Shown here piece after piece: positions 21,492 to 33,155 of a DNA stretch of 64,000 bases; the first letter of the stretch is position 1, and each line of letters begins with the position of its first letter. Under the pieces are notes generated by a model that was given only the letters and a program-made list of their open reading frames with translations, ran no database searches and was not told the origin of the DNA. The position numbers were made by a program, and so were the translations under genes. Location of the stretch: contig JAQFVV010006221.1 in the NCBI GenBank assembly GCA_028023455.1, positions 4,357,166-4,421,165 of the forward strand. Reading direction: 5' to 3'. The DNA comes from Epiperipatus broadwayi (lineage: Eukaryota > Onychophora > Udeonychophora > Euonychophora > Peripatidae).

Positions 21492-21655
21492 TAAACTCTC
21501 CATACAGTAGCACCACTAATGCATGCCAGAGTAATCAATGGATGCAAGAAGTGAAGGTTGTGCATAAAATCCCTATCTAGTGCCTACTCATCCAATATCC
21601 CCAGATTAGTTTCTAGTTTGTGGTTTTCATCAGCGATGTTTAGTAGTTTAATACC
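21492..21655 (+). repeat. Dispersed repeat R, copy 1
   Basis: It shares long blocks with copies near 35.5-36 kb, for example TCCATACAGTAG, AGAGTAATCAATGGATGC and AGTGCCTACTCATCCAATAT. It is non-coding and SINE-sized. I cannot assign a family. Confidence 0.6.
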
Positions 21656-23051
21656 AGTATAATGATGTACACATTATATGTATATTGTGATGGTAACTTA
21701 AAATTGTACTCTTACCAATATTTAGCAGCCTATAATGTTAGGTTTATGTCAGGTCAATGTTTATATCTGGCTAAAATGATAAGTTTTGCTAACATACTAT
21801 TTGTAAAATCTGATTAAATAAGTACGCATACCTATATAAGCACAATATATCAGTATTGCATTAAATAGCTGAGTAATAAGTCACAAATGGCAAAATCTTA
21901 TATATATGTAGTAAAATAAGACAAATCCCAATTGTTAGAAGAAACAAGATTAAACCACTAAAAGAATTAGTACAAATATATATGTATAACAATATTTAAC
22001 TTGTGTTAAATGTTATACACATCACAAGCAAGGATAGAACGATGATGTAAACTGTAATAATCTAACTTAGTAACAATCAAAGATCAAGTATTTTGCCAAG
22101 CAGCCTAAGACAAGAATGAAATAATAATGCATAATATAATTTCGTGAAACGATTATCATGATGTGTATATATATATATACACACACACAAAACAATAGGC
22201 ACATACAGCAAGTAAAAGGGAAATCAAATACTTCATATACAAAAAAAATGGAAATGACACTGACTATAAAAGAAAATGCAATTATAACTCTTTCTTCTTC
22301 AATATTATACATTTATTATGGAAAGCTAACTTTTTTCAACCAGAGGTTTTGAACACCATACAATATGGAGATTTTAGTTTGAATGTATTAGTTGTATAAA
22401 CATAAATTTAGCACAAGATTTAATGAAGTGAAAATGACTTTTACTATAAATAAAGTAAACAAATTAATGCGAGTAATTGGATATATTCTTGGAAAAACAT
22501 TGTACATTTCCAAAAAAAAAATTGGAGAGAAATTGAAGCAAAATGTTTAATCAAGGCTGAATTTAGAAGGAGAAATATATATATAGTCAGCATAGTAAAT
22601 GTGTGGATAATTCAAATGTTGACTGTGTGCAAAGTCTTTATTTTATTTTTTCTTTTACTGCAAACTGTAATTAATTTAAAATTTTTATATATATTGAACC
22701 AATAGAATGTTGTCTGACTAAAGAAATTGATTGTCATCAGTGGGATAATTAATCTGCTAACCATGGAAGTCTCTGTATTGTTTACATTTTAATCATCTAA
22801 TAGACTATCTCTTTACAGAATGGAATGTCTATACAAGTGCCAGAGGAAAACATCAGGCAACCAAAGTAGAGTTCTTTAGAACGTGCCATTCGAAAGGTGC
22901 GATGAGCAATCCATAACTACATGGAGGAAATTGCATAAAATATGAGCCATGATCTATGAAGGAATCTGTAGACTCACCAAATATAATTTAATTGATCTAT
23001 TTATGGAATTACATTTGCTATATGTTATAATTTTGGTTTTCAAATATATAT
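21656..23051. other. AT-rich DNA with a (TA)n(CA)n tract
   Basis: The microsatellite lies at about 22164-22188. A weak terminal-exon candidate follows the acceptor CTCTTTACAG at 22809-22818, but all three frames after it are similarly open, so I do not call a CDS. The region ends with ATAT, the target site of element 3. Confidence 0.4.
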
Positions 23052-25672
23052 TGTAACGGGATGGGGTGGGTGAGAAGTTGGTGGAAATTAGAATTGAACT
23101 GGGGTGATGGCAAAATGATCATCACTCCCGGTCCATTTAAAATCAAAAATCAATAATTTGCAAAATTATTGTAAGTAATACATATTTATGAGAGTATATA
23201 TATGAGTAGTATAATATTTTATAAGAGCATGAGATTAGAAAATCTCTGTGAACATTGAGAGAACAAACAGTTAACTCATAAGAGCAACTAAAAGCATAAT
23301 TAATCATCACCCAGCATTTTAATAAGTCAAAATAAGTATAAGTAAATATTAGGAGAACCATCCATCATCATTGGTGGGAATAAACAAATTAGTACAATAA
23401 ATCAGAATAAAATCAACAGACCATCTTGTGGCTGGATTGAAAATGGGTCTTCTGTAGACCAGACTAACAATTGAGCCTTTGCCAGCTTGGGCAATTATAT
23501 ATAAACATAACTTGGATGCACCAGCTTAGTGCCCATCCATTAAAATACATAATAATCAGAAATCAAAATAATAATGCTGGGACATTTAAAACATGCTGAT
23601 GATCATCAATGCTCGGGCCACTTGTACTGGCCAACTATAACTTAAATTTTTAACAAGACTGAACTAAAATAAAATATAGTGCATGGGCTTTAAAGAGTAT
23701 CCTCTTTTGCACCAACCAGGATGATGATTGATCATCTCTGGATGCCCAAAGCACTAAACACATCCCCATTTATCCATGTCCAAAATCTGGCCCAGAGAAC
23801 ATGAAGCTCTATTACTGTATGTGAACAAGAGATGATGGAAACAATTTTTAACAATTAAATAAGTTTATTAATAACAATAAAAAAATAAATGATTAAGGTT
23901 TTATAAGGGTTCTGATTTTGAATGGTATACAAAATTATATACACAACTAAAGTTATTACATGGTTTACAATATTTCTTAATAAGTTTCTACAAACGCATA
24001 TATATATCCGTACATAGACGGGCGTTTTATAACATGATTTTTCTCAAAATAATAAATGACATCAATTTTTACCTAAGTAGGTTTTGATATATATAAATAT
24101 GCGCACAGAGTGCAGTACATTTGAGAAATAAACATATTTAAATGATTATACAATAAATGATTAAAATTTTTACATATACGAGTGTGTGTACAGTGACTCC
24201 TTTTAGCTATTTCAACTTTTACAATAATATTATAATTTTCTAATACATAAATTTCCTACCTATACGTGTATATAAACAAAATATAGATACAATTTAAAAT
24301 TAGTTTCAATTTATGAGTTCTCAAAAGTATAGTCAATTTTTTGACAGGTATTTGTTGATTAATTATCAACGTTTTTGGACCAATTTAAAAGATTTGCTTT
24401 TTCGATTTTAATTCAAACAAAATTATGCTTGCATTTAAATTATATATTCCTTTTTTTTTAATGAATATGAAAATTATTTCTTAGCAAAATATATATAGCA
24501 AATCGTCTCTCTTTTCAACATTTGACTGGAGCAAATTTTACTTTAAGTTAATTTTAAAAAATACAACTCACTGTATATACACGCGATGTATTTATCTGTG
24601 GTTTCCTGCTTGCATAGATGAACACTAGCATCAGTACACCAATTTCTTCAAGCTTTCTCATGGTAAGCTTGGTTTCTAGCCCATCAGAAAAAATATAATT
24701 CCGGGCTTGTTGTCACTATCAGGTAAAGGTACATAATCCATGTAAAATCTTGATCTGTAGTTGGTCCCTTTCTGTTTAGAATTTTTCCAGGCAAGCAGCT
24801 GTCTTGGTTTGATGGATTTCATGCAATCAATCATCCTCTGCATGTTTAAGGCTATGAATTTCAGCACAAAGAAGTGGGTCATTTTCTCCATGTGAATTTC
24901 AAACTCCTGTGAAGGAAATATTGGCAGCTCCCCAAACTAATGTTCTGCCAACTATATGGTCAGCTAAAACCACCTGCTCCCCTTCATCAAGTTGCAACAA
25001 AATATTGTAACCAACTCTGCAGCTGACCTGTTCTCTTCAAAATCACTAACCAGACTTTGCAGTGGCCCAGTTGGCCACTGCTTAAAATATTACAACCAGA
25101 CTCCTCTGGTCAACTCTTACAAACTACAAGCAAAAACTAATTGGTATTTTTTTATCAGTCTTTTATAAACTTGGGTAGGTCAAGTGACAAAAACACAGTG
25201 GCTGTTTTCAATCTACTTTAATCCATTTGAAAACAAGCTGGAAATTTTTATCAAAGTGTGATTTTCATGTTTTTACTTTAATCTTTGGAATTTGACCAAA
25301 GGTGTGATAATCCTTTTGAAAACATATACATGCTTTCATTTAGACAATAAAAATTTACAAATTAATTAAAGATTTCAAAAATAGACATTTTTTTCAAAAT
25401 TACCAAAAAAACAAGCTATATTTAAATTTCAAAATCAGAATTACAAATAATATTTATCAGACCTTTTAAAAGTTTAATTTATAAAACAATTTTTATTTTA
25501 AATCAGAATTATTATTTAACCCTTTACATATTATGATTTTATTTTAGGAAATATAAAAAAAATATCTACAAAAATTTATTCTGTGTTTATTTATACTTTT
25601 CCTTTATTTTCCATATATATATATACACACACTATATTATTATGGGTGTACCATGTAACCCAACCGGTTACA
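23052..25672 (-). repeat. 3' LTR of element 3 (uninterrupted)
   Basis: It is 2621 bp. A minus-strand TATA box (TATAAAAGA) lies at 25167-25159, and a perfect 9-bp hairpin at 25059-25081. Near 25205-25250 it preserves the empty site of the transposon that split the other LTR. Confidence 0.85.
25059..25081 (-). promoter_or_regulatory. TAR-position hairpin in element 3 LTR
   Basis: GCAGTGGCC pairs perfectly with GGCCACTGC around a 5-nt loop. It lies about 80 nt downstream of the minus-strand TATA box. The other LTR has the same hairpin at 28527-28549, below a TATA box at 28636-28628. Confidence 0.6.
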
Positions 25673-26522
25673 TTACCCCGGTCTGAGAGAAAAGGAAAAT
25701 AGAAATGAAACACCTTTTTAATAAGATTTTCATAATTTACATATATAATGAAAACAATGTTCATATCTAAAACTATGTACTCATCAATTTTTTTTAAAAG
25801 ATCTGACAGACATCTGACAGTTAACAGAATGAATAGTGATTTGCAATTTTGAGATAGCTAAAGAATTCAGCCATTGGACTGCAAGTACACAATATACCAT
25901 GAACACCAAGAGTGCTACCTCAAATGAGACACTATAAGCTACTACAACCTATGATAAAGATAATGCAAAATCATTGCAAAGCCCTCTTTCATGGAGGGTA
26001 TGGAAAATACAAAACTATGCCCTGCTTCTTTTTAGTCTTATGGGCTGGGAAATACAAGCTATGCCTTGCTCTTTTTCTTTGGAGGCTTAGAGGCTGGAAT
26101 CATGGCAGGACTATGTTAACTGCCTTATGACAAACACTAAAATACAAAAAATAGGTTGGAGCAAATAGTGGAGATACAACACCCTCACAGCTGCATGAAA
26201 ACATTGCATTCCCAAGCCAATGACAAAAATTTCCATCCATCATCAAAACTAAAAATACAGCTAAACAAACTTCAACAATCAAACACCAAATCCAACCTCC
26301 AAAATCATTGATTCTCTATTTAACTCTAAACATGAACCTCTCCAAACATACATGAAAATTACTATTTTATAATTTATAATCATCAATATTCTTGTCACAT
26401 ATTTCACAGTAATTTGTAAAATTAATTCTGCATAAAATGCATATTTTTTAACTTTCTCAGTCATGGTTTGGGATCAAGTTGATAATTTTGAAGTGATTAT
26501 CACCAGAATGTGATCATCATCA
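25673..26522 (-). other. Non-coding interior of element 3
   Basis: It carries only short frames. A roughly 60-bp direct duplication lies at about 25990-26090 (blocks around 'aaatacaa...ctatgccctgct'). No retroviral domain is visible, and it does not resemble the interiors of elements 1 and 2. Confidence 0.6.
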
Positions 26523-26540
26523 GCCCCATGTTGGGTACCA
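26523..26540 (-). promoter_or_regulatory. tRNA-Lys-like primer-binding site of element 3
   Basis: The minus strand reads TGGTACCCAACATGGGGC, three mismatches from the tRNA-Lys1,2 site. It lies two bases inside the LTR, the same spacing as in elements 1 and 2. It proves the element runs on the minus strand. Confidence 0.8.
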
Positions 26541-28692
26541 TTTGTAACAGGATGGGGTGGGTGCGAAGTTGGTGGAAATTAGAATTGACCTGGGGTGATG
26601 GCAAAATGATCATCACTCCCGGTCCATTTAAAATCAAAAATCAATAATTTGCAAAATTATTGTAAGTAATACATATTTATGAGAGTATATATATGAGTAG
26701 TATAATATTTTATAAGAGCATGAGATTAGAAAATCTCTGTGAACATTGAGAGATCAAAAGCTAACTCATAAGAGCAACTAAAAGCATAATTAATCATCAA
26801 CAAGCATTATAATAAGTCAAAATAAGTATAAGTAAATATTAAGAGAACCATCCATCATCATAAATCAGAATAAAATCAACAGACCATCTTGTGGCTGGAT
26901 TGAAAATGGGTCTTCTGTAGACCAGGCTAACAATTGAGCCTTTGCCAGCTTGGGCAATTATATATACACATAACTTGGATGCACCAGCTTAGTGCCCATC
27001 CATTAAAATACATAATAATCAGAAATCAAAATAATAATGCTGGGACATTTAAAACATGCTGATCATCATCAATGCTCAGGCCACTTGTACTGGCCAACTA
27101 TAACTTAAATTTTTAACAAGACTGAACTAAAATAAAATATAGTGCATGGGTTTTAAAGAGTATCCTCTTTTGTGCCAACCAGGATGATGATTGATCATCT
27201 CTGGATGCCCAAAGCACTAAACACATCCCCATTTATCCATGTCCGAAATCTGGCCCAGAGAATATGAAGCTCTATTACTGTATGTGAACAAGAGATGATG
27301 GAAACAATTTTTAACAATTAAATAAGTTTATTAATAACAATAAAAAAATAAATGATTAAGGTTTTATAAGGGTTCTGATTTTGAAAGGTATACAAAATTA
27401 TATACACAACTAAAGTTATTACATGGTTTACAATATTTCTTAATAAGTTTCTACAAACGCATATATATATATATCTGTACATAGACAGGAGTTTTATAAC
27501 ATATGATTTTTCTCAAAATAATAAATGACATCAATTTTTACCTAAGTAGGTTTTGATATATATAAATATGTGCACAGAGTGCAGTACATTTGAGACATAG
27601 ACATATTTAAATGATTATACAATAAATGATTAAAATTTTTACATATATGAGTGTGTGTACACTGACTACTGTTTTCTATTTCAACTTTTACAATATTATA
27701 ATTTTCTAATACATAAATTTCCTACCTATACGTGTGTATAAACAAAATATAGATACAATTTAAAATTAGTTTCAATTTATAAGTTCTCAAAAGTATAGTC
27801 AATTTTTTGACAGGTATTTGTTGTTGATTAATTATCAATGTTTTTGGACCAATTTAAAAGATTTGCTTTTTTGATTTTAATTCAAACAAAATTATGCTTG
27901 CATTTAAATTATATATTCTTTTTTTTAATGAATATGAAAATTATTTCTTAGCAAAATATATATAGCAAATCGTCTCTCTTTTCAACATTTGACTGGAGCA
28001 AATTTTACTTTAAGTTAATTTTAAAAAAATACAACTCACTGTATATACACGCGATGTATTTATCTGTGGTTTCCTGCTTGCATAGATGAACACTAGCATC
28101 AATACACCAATTTCTTCAAGCTTTCTCATGGTAAGCTTGGTTTCTAGCCCATCAGAAAAAATATAATTCCGGGCTTGTTGTCACTATCAGGTAAAGGTAC
28201 ATAATCCATGTAAAATCTTGGTCTGTAGTTGGTCTCTTTCTGTTTAGGATTTTTCCAGGCAAGCAGCTGTCTTGGTTTGATGGATTTCAGGCAATGAATC
28301 ATCCTCTGCATGTTTAAGGCTATGAATTTCAGCACAAAAAAGTGGGTCATTTTCTCCATGTGAATTTCAAACTCCTATGAAGGAAATATTGGCAGTTCCC
28401 CAAACTAATGTTCTGCCAACTATATGGTCAGCTAAAACCAACTGCTGCCCTTCATCAAGTTGCAACAAAATATTGTAACCAACTCTGCAGCTGACCTGTT
28501 CTCTTCAAAATCACTAACCAGATTTTGCAGTGGCCCAGTTGGCCACTGCTTAAAATATTACAACCAGACTCCTCTGGTCAACTCTTACAAACTACAAGCA
28601 AAAACTAACTGATATTTTTTTTATCAGTCTTTTATAAACTTGGGTAGGTCAAGTGACAAAAACACAGTGGCTGTTTTCAATCTACTTTAATC

Positions 28693-29867
28693 GGTACTCA
28701 TCTTATAGCTAAAGACGCCATTCTATGGTGCGGTTTTTGTGCTAAAACACATAAAAATGCTGTTTACTACGGCCGACACGTTCGAACCCGCATTTTCCTA
28801 TAATACAGAATGCAGGCCGCTATGTCGCATCGCAGAACAGCATGTATGTCGCTAAGCAGCAATTACATTTTCCAAATTCGCACAGTTTATAAAATAATCA
28901 CGGCTTGATGAGAGAGTTTGTATTTGAATTGTATTGAAATGTTGTTTTCATTGGATTTTTTATTTTATTTTAAACTATTGAACTGTTCAGATTTTTTAAA
29001 ACAATAATTATAAGACTTCTTACAGCGTACTGTATTGAACTTTTATTTGGGTAAATGTTAAATATCTATGTTTTTATTGAGTTGCAATTAGGTAACGTGT
29101 CAAGTAACATACTGTTAGTAACATTCCACGAGACAAAGAAGATTCTACCATCTGTATATTTTTGAAGTAAAAAAGCGGTACGAAAAAAATATCCAGTAAG
29201 AAAAGTCCAAATATACAGGTTTTTTTGTAAATTTAATAAAAAGCAAATATTATAAACATGTTTAATAAGTAAAGAAGACATTTGTATGTGTTTGTTGTTG
29301 TTTAAAAAAGTTTGAGTTTCTTTCTTCTGTCCGAGTATGCTTACGATTTTGAATTTTTTTATTTTAGCATTACAAACAAACAGAACACTAACCCTAAACC
29401 TAACCCTAAACTAACCCTAAAACTAACCCTAAATCTAACCGTAACAACTTTTACTTTTATTACGATTATTATTTTTTAGTTAAACAACAACAAAAAAAGT
29501 CATAACACAAGTAAAAAAATATACGATAGAAAATTGATAAAAAAAAAACACGTAACACAAGTAAAAAAATATCTGATAGAAAATGTATAAAAAAAAGCCG
29601 TAACACAATTAAAAAAATATACGATAGAAAAATATGAATCAAATTTTAATTTGTTGATTTTATTTTACATTTATTATTATCATTTAAATTGTATACGTTA
29701 ATAAAAAATAATATTTATAAAAGACGATTTTGTTTTGTTTTTATTTTCACATTACAAAAAAGCACAGAAAAATTATTAAAATCAACGGCCCGTGAATATT
29801 CATATTTTATAGTTTTAGCGTGAAAATGGCGCCATCCAACGGGATCTTTATCTATAATACAAGCACC
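28693..29867 (+). mobile_element. Non-autonomous TIR DNA transposon, copy A
   Basis: This is a 1175-bp insertion inside an LTR whose empty sister site is at about 25205-25250. An exact 8-bp duplication, CTTTAATC, flanks it (28685-28692 and 29868-29875). Imperfect terminal inverted repeats of about 65 bp start GGTACTCATC on the left and, read from the right end, GGTGCTTGTA. Both arms contain a TTATAG-TAAAGA block and GCTAAAAC. No transposase is present. An 8-bp duplication suggests a hAT-type transposase, but the terminal bases are not typical of hAT. The interior has telomere-like repeats and a threefold tandem of about 57 bp at 29495-29640. Confidence 0.9.
29386..29446 (+). repeat. Telomere-like (CCCTAA)-variant array in copy A
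   Basis: Hexamers CCCTAA alternate with AACTAA and ACCTAA variants. The array lies inside the transposon, so it is not a chromosome-end fusion. Confidence 0.85.
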
Positions 29868-30328
29868 CTTTAATCCATTTGAAAACAAGCTGGAAATTTC
29901 TATCAAAGTGTGATTTTCATGTTTTTACTTTAATCTTTAAAATTTGACCAAAGGTGTGATAATCCTTCATAAAACATATACATGTTTTCATTTAGACAAT
30001 AAAAATTTACAAATTAATTAAAGATTTCAAAAACAGACATTTTTTCAAAATTATCAAAAAAACAAGCTTATATTTAAATTTCAAAATCAGAATTACAAAT
30101 AATATTTATCAGACATTTTAAAAGTTTAATTTATAAAACAATTTTTATTTTAAATCAGAGTTATTATTTAACCCTTTACATATTATGATTTTATTTTAGG
30201 AAATATAAAAAAAATATCTACAAAAATTTATTCTGTGTTTATTTCTACTTTTCCTTTATTTTCCATATATATATACACACACACTATATTATTATGGGTG
30301 TACCATGTAACCCAACCGGTTACAATAT

Positions 30329-32993
30329 GTACACATTACTATTATTTTTTGTTTGTTTATTACATGAAATCTGCCAATTCAACATTTTTTGGAACACTTC
30401 AATTTAGGAGAGTGTGAGAGGAAAGTGAGGGAATGTTAATTTTAGTTGGTATTATTATTATTATTTTGAATAATAAAATTTAGGTTCAATCCTCTTCTTT
30501 AATACTTGATCTTCGTTCATTATTACAATCAATATTACTTGAGACTCAAGGTAATAATTTCATTTTTAGAACATCAATTTTCATGTATATTGACAGAACT
30601 GAATTTTGTTATTTGTTGTTTGTTCATCTAACCTTTGTTATTTAGAATTCTCTGAATGAATCTACGTTCCTATAATGTTAAGAATTACATTTAACTTGTG
30701 AAGGAAGGGGGATCTTCAGATAAATAAATCTTCAATCATTCGAACCGGACCATATGAACCTATGGATATGTCAAATGTAAATATAATTAAGCTAGTTAGA
30801 ATTGAGTTCACTAAAGCAATCTTGTTAAATCTTTTTTTTTATCATTATCACTTTATACATAATGGTGTCATCAACATGAATATCTATCATCAGGGCAGGG
30901 GTATGTAATTATAGATTATTGAGGTGTGGAAATAACAGCCATTCATCATTGACGTTTAAATTACATACATTTATTTTTTTTTAATCTACATTTGTAAATA
31001 TTGTCTAAACATTGGATTATTCAAATTTTTTGTAGTAATGTTTTCGTGTTTTCTTTTATAAAATAAATGTTATATAACTTGTTGAATTAATGTAGTCTCT
31101 TTAGTTTATTAAACTGTTCCTTGCATTCATCAACAAAGCCAATGCCTTATATATATACACACACACATACCATTATTTTACGTGTATATTAGCAAACGAA
31201 TTATTAAAGATTTGAGGAAAATGTAGTTCATTAATAGTAACTTTGATAAGGTAATCTGATTACTAGTATGCTAGGTACATCCCTGTTAATAGAGTCTATG
31301 GTGAACTCTCCCTGAGTTCGAATACTGCACCATAATGGAACCAAAAGAGGCGTGAGATGTGGATAAACTGACCCAAATTGCATCTAAATTTAAGAAATAA
31401 GTATTGAGCTGGCCTATTAGAAGAGGGTGCAATTGTAGGTTGTGTTTCATGGATATGAGAGATGGGTGAACTTCCACTACACCATAAGGCTTTTTTTTTT
31501 TACAAATAACTACATAATTTATTCTAAATTATACATATAAATTCTGATCTAATACATAATCTATATTAAATTAGATTACATTAATTTAACTTACAATGTT
31601 ATTAATCCAGTTAAATGGTCAAAAGCATTTACTGTTATAGATTCGAACATATTTCCTTCTAATTTTCTGAAAATGAATAATTTATAAGTATTAAAAAAAG
31701 TAGAAATTTTAATTAGACTATTTCTTATTTAATTATAAGTAATACTTTAAGGTTAAATAACTCACAAAACTCTCAGATATTTTAATCCCACAAACATTCG
31801 TTTTCGAAGGTGATGAATATTACACCAACTTAAGCTTCTAAAAAGTATAAAATTTGCAAAATTATTCATAAACAAACAAAAAAAAAATATGCACAAGATA
31901 AACTAATATAAAGAAATAATAACCTTAAATACCCACTAAATCTCTCCAAATTCTTTCTACAAGTATTGATGGATACTGGAAAAGTATATTTTATACCTCC
32001 TGTTAGTGCGCTGCATAAAGTAGCGCTGTTAGCAAGATGGCAGTTTCAAGGGTTACAGGTCAACGGATCACAATACGTATTTCCATTACTCATACATCAT
32101 TTAACTTCCCAAGTAACAAATCATGTGATTACTTTACCGGGATCATCAACTGTTAATTTTTTCCATTCTTACTCTATTCTCTAAATATGATATATCATCA
32201 ATTAAATGATTACTTGAATTAGTTATCGATTGGTTATTTGAAAATTACTTTAGAATTTTTTAGCTACTTGAAAAATTTTCACGTTTATTCTGAACTTAAG
32301 TCTATCTAATGAGTTTACTAGAATTTGTGTATTGACTACTAAACCATAATTTCATATATACATATTAATAATATATATATTTCGTATAATTTTCAGTCTT
32401 AGGTATTCTATGAAAACCTGCTTTTAAGTAATTTTTATGAATGTTATCCATATACTGGAATGGCTAACCTCATGATCTCTAAGTAAAGTGTATGACTTTC
32501 ATATATGGTTCATAATGACTAATCTCTCGAAATTTAAATGTTAAATTAATACACAGAGAAACATTGGAAATGTTCTTCACTTGGTAAGATAAAGCTCTAT
32601 AGACTAAATGGCTAAATATGTTTTTACATGTTCGTAAATTAAACAAACGTATATGTGTTTGAATTGACTAACACCGTCATATATGTGATATACACGATCA
32701 GATTAATGTAAATGGGCCACAACTATGATTTCTGGAATGGGAAGTTATATGTCTTCAATTTCTGGTGATAACTAATGTCCTAATGTAATTGATATAAAAT
32801 TAATTGGTTATTCTATGTATACAAGCGTAACCTCTGATTTTGTTAACTGGTATCCATTGAGATTGATATGTAAAGGTCCTTTTTTTTGTAAATGATTCTT
32901 ATGGTTTGTGAATAAATTTTCCTTTTAAAAGATATATTAAAAATAATAGATGGACAATTAAAATCTTAAAACGGGTTTCCAAGAGATTGTAAA
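30329..32993. other. AT-rich DNA with no recognisable gene
   Basis: It has short (TA)(CA) tracts (for example 31149-31168) and poly-T runs. The frames at 31286-31477 and 31966-32184 show no family I know. A GTTCGAATAC block at about 31315 resembles a tRNA B box without a partner A box. Confidence 0.4.
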
Positions 32994-33155
32994 AGACCCA
33001 GAAAGAACCCACATGTGAGATGGATGGATGCAATAATAAATTGTGCAGGGGTGATGTGGAGAAAAGAGGACAGAGATCAGAGAAGATGGATTGAACTTAG
33101 AAAGACCTTTATCCTGAAGTGGATTGACAATGGTTGACAATGATGATGATATCAA
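32994..33155 (+). pseudogene. 3' end of a non-LTR retrotransposon (LINE) ORF
   Basis: A 47-codon frame beginning RPRKNPHVRWMDAI and ending in TGA at 33135-33137 matches the well-known C-terminal block of LINE reverse transcriptases: a Pro/Arg-rich run, then RWMD, then a DRDQRRWIEL-like segment and a final KW. It is followed by a short TGA/GAT repeat tail (33138-33155), typical of RTE-like and some CR1-like elements. Only the tail survives, a 5'-truncated and dead copy. The upstream sequence no longer shows reverse-transcriptase motifs. An antisense frame over the same bases is not a gene. Confidence 0.65.

Larger units (their letters stand above)
23052..30324 (-). mobile_element. Non-autonomous LTR retrotransposon, element 3
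   Basis: On the minus strand the 5' LTR is 30324-26543, the primer-binding site is 26540-26523, the interior is about 0.87 kb, and the 3' LTR is 25672-23052. LTR ends are TGTAACC...CGTTACA, and ATAT flanks both outer edges (23048-23051 and 30325-30328). The 5' LTR is interrupted by a 1175-bp DNA transposon. No gag or pol is encoded. The solo LTR at 3253-5796 belongs to the same family. The 71-codon frames in each LTR (24676-24891 and 28144-28359) differ mostly by amino-acid-changing substitutions and are not under coding constraint. Confidence 0.85.
26543..30324 (-). repeat. 5' LTR of element 3, split by a DNA transposon
   Basis: Without the 1183 bp of insertion plus duplicated target, it is about 2.6 kb, matching its partner. 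The first 19 minus-strand bases (30324-30306) are a palindrome with TGTAACC/GGTTACA arms. Confidence 0.85.

Noticed and set aside
22809-22950. Terminal exon after the acceptor CTCTTTACAG
   Set aside because: All three frames are open for similar lengths after the site, so no frame is favoured and no partner exon was found.
24676-28359. 71-codon minus-strand frame present in both LTRs of element 3 (24676-24891 and 28144-28359)
   Set aside because: The two copies are LTR duplicates, and the few base changes between them mostly alter the amino acid (for example D/H, M/L, S/P, G/E), so there is no sign of coding constraint.
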